A DNA stretch of 64,000 nt from Prevotella sp. P6B1. Lineage in GTDB: Bacteria > Bacteroidota > Bacteroidia > Bacteroidales > Bacteroidaceae. Each line of letters begins with the position of its first letter. Position 1 is the first letter of the stretch. Below are positions 60,580 through 64,000 of this stretch, in pieces. A model generated the notes under the pieces. The model was not told where the DNA came from, made no database searches, and was given only the letters and a program-made list of their open reading frames with translations. The position numbers and the translations under genes are program-made. The stretch is from assembly GCF_000702825.1 (NCBI RefSeq), contig NZ_JNKF01000010.1:434001-498000 (forward strand). Direction: 5' to 3'.

Positions 60580-61794
60580 ATGAATAAAACGAGATTATTG
60601 GTTGTACTAACCATTGGTTTGTTGAGTGTGATGAGCGTCATGGCTCAGGGACAGCGAATGAATGAATTCCAGGATGAGTTCAGCAAATACCAGACACAGT
60701 ATCGTGAGCTGATGCATAGTGGAAAGCATAAGGAGGCGATGGCGCCACTGGCTAGTTGCATCGCACTGCTCGACACCACTACTATTTTCAAGGTATCGCC
60801 TATTCCTGAGGGAGCCATTCTGGAGCAGAAGGGGCTGCTGTACTACGACTATGCGTGCTGCTATGCACTGGTGGGACAGAAGAAACAGGCGCTTGCTGCA
60901 TTGGAGCAATCGGTGATGCTGGGCTATAAAGATTATAATAATATGGTGAACGACAACGACCTCCGTTCGCTGCGCAAGGACAAGAAATATCTGTCGTTAC
61001 TGGCTCAGGTAAATGACCGTCAGCCGCTTGGCGTACTCAAGAAATCGGCTCCATATGCAAAAGACAATACCAAGATAGAGTTTCTTTATCAGCCCAAGGT
61101 ATCGAAGAACCTGCAGATGGTTCGCGACTATTTTAAGCTCGACTCAGTAGCTGGTCAGGGCGATGAACTGTCGAAGATTATCAATCTGCTGCACTTTGCT
61201 CACGACAACATCCGTCACGATGGCGGAAACCAGGCGTTTGCCGAGTTGGATGCCATCGATCTGTATAACTATTACAAGACTACCGGTAGGGGCGTGAACT
61301 GTCGCCAGTTGGCCATATCGCTCTGCGAGATGTACCTGTCGATGGGCATTCCTGCTCGCTATGTGACTTGTATGCCTGCCGACTCGCTCGACTATGAGTG
61401 TCATGTGATCAACACGGTGTGGTCGAGTCAGTTGCAGAAATGGCTCTATATCGACCCCACGATGGATGCTTGGGTGACTGATGAGAACGGCACGATGCTT
61501 AGCATCGCTGAGGTGCGCGAACGACTCATCAACGACCAGCCTTTGGTGCTCTGCGAAACGGCCAACTGGAATCATGAGAGCCAGCAGACAAAGGATAACT
61601 ACTTGGATACCTACATGGCGAAGAACCTGTACTACTTTGTTTGCAAGAAGCTGAACCGTTTCAATCCCGAGAGCATCTATCGTAATAACGATCCAGCGGC
61701 CGATGTGCGTCTTATCCCCGTTGGCTTCGTTAACAACAACTGGAAGTGTGATACCACGACCGACCCAGAGGTATTCTGGGCAAAACCTGAATAA
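60580..61794 (+). CDS. Exported transglutaminase-like protein with TPR N-terminus
   Basis: A 404-residue protein with a signal peptide (to about residue 23, SVMAQ). Residues 75-145 are TPR-like (LYYDYACCYALVGQKKQALAALEQSV). The C-terminal half is a transglutaminase/protease core with the triad Cys241 (GVNCRQLA), His275 (YECHVIN) and Asp292 (YIDPTMDAW). Such enzymes cut or cross-link peptides or peptidoglycan stems in the periplasm; the substrate is unknown. The start at 60580 follows the -7 box by 34 bp; an upstream frame from 60493 runs through the promoter. It is controlled by operator copy D. Confidence 0.83.
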   Translation: MNKTRLLVVLTIGLLSVMSVMAQGQRMNEFQDEFSKYQTQYRELMHSGKHKEAMAPLASCIALLDTTTIFKVSPIPEGAILEQKGLLYYDYACCYALVGQKKQALAALEQSVMLGYKDYNNMVNDNDLRSLRKDKKYLSLLAQVNDRQPLGVLKKSAPYAKDNTKIEFLYQPKVSKNLQMVRDYFKLDSVAGQGDELSKIINLLHFAHDNIRHDGGNQAFAELDAIDLYNYYKTTGRGVNCRQLAISLCEMYLSMGIPARYVTCMPADSLDYECHVINTVWSSQLQKWLYIDPTMDAWVTDENGTMLSIAEVRERLINDQPLVLCETANWNHESQQTKDNYLDTYMAKNLYYFVCKKLNRFNPESIYRNNDPAADVRLIPVGFVNNNWKCDTTTDPEVFWAKPE

Positions 61795-61805
61795 AAAAAA
61801 GAACA

Positions 61806-62444
61806 ATGAATATAAGATTAGAAGAATCAAAAGATTATCGTGAAATAGAGAACCTTACACGCGAGGCGTTCTGGAACGTCTATCGTCCAGGTTGCACAGA
61901 GCATTACGTGCTCAATCAGTATAGAACAAATCCCGACTTTATCCCAGAGCTGGATCTAGTGATGGAGGTAGATGAAAAGATCATCGGTCATGTGATGTTC
62001 TCGAAGGCCGAACTTGTGCTTGATGATGGCAGCAAAAAGGCTTCGTGGACATTCGGTCCCATCAGCATTCATCCTGACTACAAGCGCAAGGGCTATGGTC
62101 TGAAGTTGCTGCAATATGCCTTAGATAAGGCTCGTGGCATGGGCATCGGTTTTATCTGTATGGAGGGGAACATTGAGTTTTACAAGCATGCAGGCTTCGA
62201 CCTTGCCAGCAAATTCAATATCCACTATCATGCTGAGCCAAGAGATGCCGAAGTGCCTTATTTTCTGGCTCAGGAACTAATTCCTGATTGGCTTCAGAAT
62301 AATGGTATCGCCGAGGCAACATATTGCCCTCCAAAAGGCTATTTCGTAGCCGACGAAAACCCAGAGGCTTTCGAAGCTTATGATGCAACCTTCCCGCAGA
62401 AGGAAAAGCTCCGTCTGCCAGGGCAATTAGGATATGAAGAATAA
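61806..62444 (+). CDS. GNAT family N-acetyltransferase
   Basis: A 212-residue cytoplasmic protein with the GNAT core: strand-helix start IRLEESKDYREIENLTREAF, acetyl-CoA loop IHPDYKRKGYGLKLLQYAL and the following FICMEGNIEFYKHAGF strand-helix. The C-terminal 60 residues form an extra cap of the kind seen in YhbS-like acetyltransferases. The acceptor cannot be told from sequence. It lies 11 bp after the transglutaminase-like gene and 8 bp before the next gene, so it may be in the same transcript. Confidence 0.85.
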   Translation: MNIRLEESKDYREIENLTREAFWNVYRPGCTEHYVLNQYRTNPDFIPELDLVMEVDEKIIGHVMFSKAELVLDDGSKKASWTFGPISIHPDYKRKGYGLKLLQYALDKARGMGIGFICMEGNIEFYKHAGFDLASKFNIHYHAEPRDAEVPYFLAQELIPDWLQNNGIAEATYCPPKGYFVADENPEAFEAYDATFPQKEKLRLPGQLGYEE

Positions 62445-62452
62445 GAGTTACG

Positions 62453-62974
62453 ATGGCGATAACAAGTGAGAGATTGAACCAGGCTTTTAGTGAGGGCGGA
62501 GCACAGGAGATATACCAAGAGATTAAGTCGAAAGGTGATTTCCTGGGCTTTGCCCAACGCTATGCCTTCGACACCGACTATCGCGTGGCGAGGACTGCTT
62601 TGTGGGGCTTGACTAAAGCTAAGGACGAAGAGTTGTCGGAATTGCAGGTGATACACAATGAACTGATAGATCAGGCCATGCAGGCGGAGAATTCGTCGGT
62701 GAGGCGGCTAACGCTGAACATCATCGAAAAGCTGAAAATGAACGAGGATGATTTGCGGACTGACTTCCTTGATTTCTGTTTCGAGCACATGGTCAGCATC
62801 GAAGAGTTTCCTGGCATCCAGACGCTCTGCATGAAACTTGCTTTTCGCATGTGCACCTTCTATCCAGAACTGATGGACGAGCTGAAACGTACCCTCGAAG
62901 CAATGGAGATAGATTATTATAAACCCGCCATAAAGTGTTTGCGTAAAAGGATTCTCAGTGGTAAATATAAATAA
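62453..62974 (+). CDS. HEAT-repeat-like protein of unknown function
   Basis: A 173-residue all-helical soluble protein. Paired helices such as DTDYRVARTALWGLTKAKDEEL and AENSSVRRLTLNIIEKLKMNED resemble HEAT-type repeats of DNA-glycosylase-like or phosphorylated-protein-binding kinds, and a basic end (KPAIKCLRKRILSGKYK) follows. I do not recognise a specific family. Short gaps to both neighbours (8 and 9 bp) suggest a small operon with the acetyltransferase and the zinc-ribbon protein. Confidence 0.6.
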   Translation: MAITSERLNQAFSEGGAQEIYQEIKSKGDFLGFAQRYAFDTDYRVARTALWGLTKAKDEELSELQVIHNELIDQAMQAENSSVRRLTLNIIEKLKMNEDDLRTDFLDFCFEHMVSIEEFPGIQTLCMKLAFRMCTFYPELMDELKRTLEAMEIDYYKPAIKCLRKRILSGKYK

Positions 62975-62983
62975 TTAAAGGAT

Positions 62984-63715
62984 ATGAATCAGAAATTTTG
63001 TCAGAGTTGCGGCATGCCGCTCACAGAAGATGTTCTCGGCACAAATGCCGATGGCAGTAAGAACGAAGATTATTGCATGTACTGCTATAAGGATGGGAAG
63101 TTCTTGCAGGATTGTACGATGGATGAGATGATTGAGCATTGTGCTCAATTTGTGAATGCTGTAAATGAAGGGTTGGAAAAGCCTATTACCAAAGAGGAGT
63201 ACATCGGAATGATGAAAGCGTACTTCCCCCAGCTTAAGCGTTGGCGCCAAACGCTGGATGTTAATAACGATGAAGCGATGAATGCTAATCCCGCTTTAGC
63301 CGGCATTAAAGAACTCATTGTAAAGATGGCCGACAAACTGCCTATCGCTTATATCTCGTCAGTAGACCAAGAAGGTTTTCCTTGGACCAAGGCCATGTTG
63401 AAGCCACGTAAACGCGAGGGCATCAAAATCTTCTACTTTACAACCAACACATTCTCAATACGTGTGGCTCAATACAAGGCCAATCCCAAGGCCAGTATCT
63501 ATTTCTGTGATGCTAAGGGTTTCAAAGGTATGATGCTGCGTGGCACAATGGAGGTGCTGACGGATGCCACCTCAAAGGAGATGATCTGGCGCGATGGCGA
63601 CACAGAGTACTATCCTGGCGGCGTCACCGACCCTAACTACTGCGTGTTGAAGTTCACCGCCACCGATGGCCGTTTCTATAGTGATTTCTATCCACGTAGT
63701 TTTATAATTGAATAA
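62984..63715 (+). CDS. Zinc-ribbon plus pyridoxamine-phosphate-oxidase-fold protein
   Basis: A 243-residue fusion. Residues 1-85 form a zinc-ribbon domain of the zf-ribbon_2 kind (CQSCGMPL, then CMYCYKDGKFLQDCTMDEMI), and residues 110-243 form a split-barrel flavin-binding domain (IAYISSVDQEGFPWTKAMLKP, FYFTTNTFSIRVAQYKANPKASIYF, a late TDGRFYSDFYPRSF). The second half is general-stress-protein-26-like and probably binds FMN, F420 or haem; the ligand is unknown. Two-domain proteins like this are widespread in Bacteroidetes and Clostridia. Confidence 0.8.
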   Translation: MNQKFCQSCGMPLTEDVLGTNADGSKNEDYCMYCYKDGKFLQDCTMDEMIEHCAQFVNAVNEGLEKPITKEEYIGMMKAYFPQLKRWRQTLDVNNDEAMNANPALAGIKELIVKMADKLPIAYISSVDQEGFPWTKAMLKPRKREGIKIFYFTTNTFSIRVAQYKANPKASIYFCDAKGFKGMMLRGTMEVLTDATSKEMIWRDGDTEYYPGGVTDPNYCVLKFTATDGRFYSDFYPRSFIIE

Positions 63716-64000
63716 ATGATGAACAATAAAGCACCGGTCATACTCATTGGCGAAAAGAGCGAGAAAGTATTTCTTTATGTGCATGGGTTGCATGGACACA
63801 AGGAAGAGGCATTGGCTTTTGCAGAGGTGGCTGTGCCTAAAGGTTATCAAGTTTTGGGTATCGACCTGCCTGTAGAGCGCAAGCCTTGGGAGGTACTGCC
63901 TTTGCTGAACGATATTTGTGATTATCTATATGATAATTGGCAATCGGTATCTGTTCGTGCTAACAGTATAGGTTCGTGGTTTACGTTGTTGGCTTTCCAG
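63716..64000 (+). CDS. Alpha/beta hydrolase, 5' part (truncated by window)
   Basis: The first 95 codons of a gene that runs past the window end. The start MMNNKAPVILIGEKSEKVFLYVHGLHGHKEEA contains the HG oxyanion segment of alpha/beta hydrolases, followed by the GYQVLGIDLP strand and a nucleophile-elbow-like ANSIGSW. It begins at the stop of the zinc-ribbon gene (ATG at 63716, directly after TAA), so it is probably cotranscribed. The substrate and the remaining catalytic residues cannot be seen. Confidence 0.65.
   Translation, partial: MMNNKAPVILIGEKSEKVFLYVHGLHGHKEEALAFAEVAVPKGYQVLGIDLPVERKPWEVLPLLNDICDYLYDNWQSVSVRANSIGSWFTLLAFQ

Noticed and set aside
1..64000. tRNA, rRNA, CRISPR arrays, insertion sequences, integrases or phage genes
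   Set aside because: I looked for these by gene content and repeat pattern and found none; the genes form a normal chromosomal core with accessory envelope functions.

Overview
The window reads as a chromosomal segment of a Bacteroidales bacterium, most likely Prevotella or a close relative. Evidence for this is the Bacteroidetes -33 TTTG / -7 TAnnTTTG promoter form in front of many genes, A-rich start regions in place of strong Shine-Dalgarno sites, families typical of the group (DUF4465, DUF3836, CarboxypepD_reg/OMP_b-brl_3 barrels, type III glutamine synthetase, LL-diaminopimelate aminotransferase) and C-terminal tails of the YDLQGRKV...VIK type. I see no rRNA, tRNA, CRISPR array, insertion sequence or phage gene. 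Coding density is high.

Region by region. 1-4.7 kb: end of a probable corrinoid (B12) uptake locus: tail of a secreted protein, DUF4465 surface lipoprotein, BtuF-like binding protein, then on the minus strand a CobD-like aminotransferase, a BtuD-like ATPase and an MntP-type exporter. The matching BtuC-like permease lies about 44 kb away (47.8-48.8 kb). 4.8-7.0 kb: secreted GH36 alpha-galactosidase. 7.0-22.3 kb: a histidine kinase / response regulator pair divergent from an efflux and membrane-remodelling cluster (TolC, HlyD-type adaptor, four MacB/FtsX permeases, a DUF3836 protein, one LolD/MacB ATPase). 22.2-24.4 kb: flavodoxin-like protein plus membrane LytTR regulator, divergent from a truncated PhzF gene. 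24.4-29.1 kb: a five-gene minus-strand operon of little-known proteins headed by a four-module NPCBM-like secreted protein, and a lone unknown gene. 29.1-47.7 kb: a nitrogen-assimilation island (glnK-amt-porin-asnB; dapL; pyrG with a PurF-like protein; gltB-gltD-dapF; glnN). 47.8-61.8 kb: permease, two OMP_b-brl_3 barrels, a TonB-dependent receptor, a LiaF-like membrane protein, an M13 peptidase, a TPR-LytTR regulator and a transglutaminase-like protein. 61.8-64 kb: GNAT acetyltransferase, HEAT-like protein, zinc-ribbon/PNPOx protein, start of an alpha/beta hydrolase.

The most striking content is regulatory. Three unrelated composite promoter modules each recur with base-exact spacing. (1) Three copies of a 16-6-16 imperfect palindrome lie exactly 27 bp upstream of a TTG-N20-TAnCTTTG promoter at three points of the efflux cluster, next to a response regulator that has a Fis-type HTH but no sigma-54 AAA+ domain. 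(2) Four copies of TCACA-N15-TCCC-N6-TTG-N20-TAnnTTTG occur, two of them in intergenic regions divergent from the two LytTR genes, whose DNA-binding domains are nearly the same. (3) Three copies of TGTAAG-N17-CTTACA lie 69-70 bp upstream of the -7 box of dapL, gltB and glnN, where a -33 box is weak or absent in two of the three. I infer three local regulons: envelope efflux, a LytTR envelope response, and nitrogen assimilation. All operator assignments come from reading the sequence and comparing copies within it; none has been tested.
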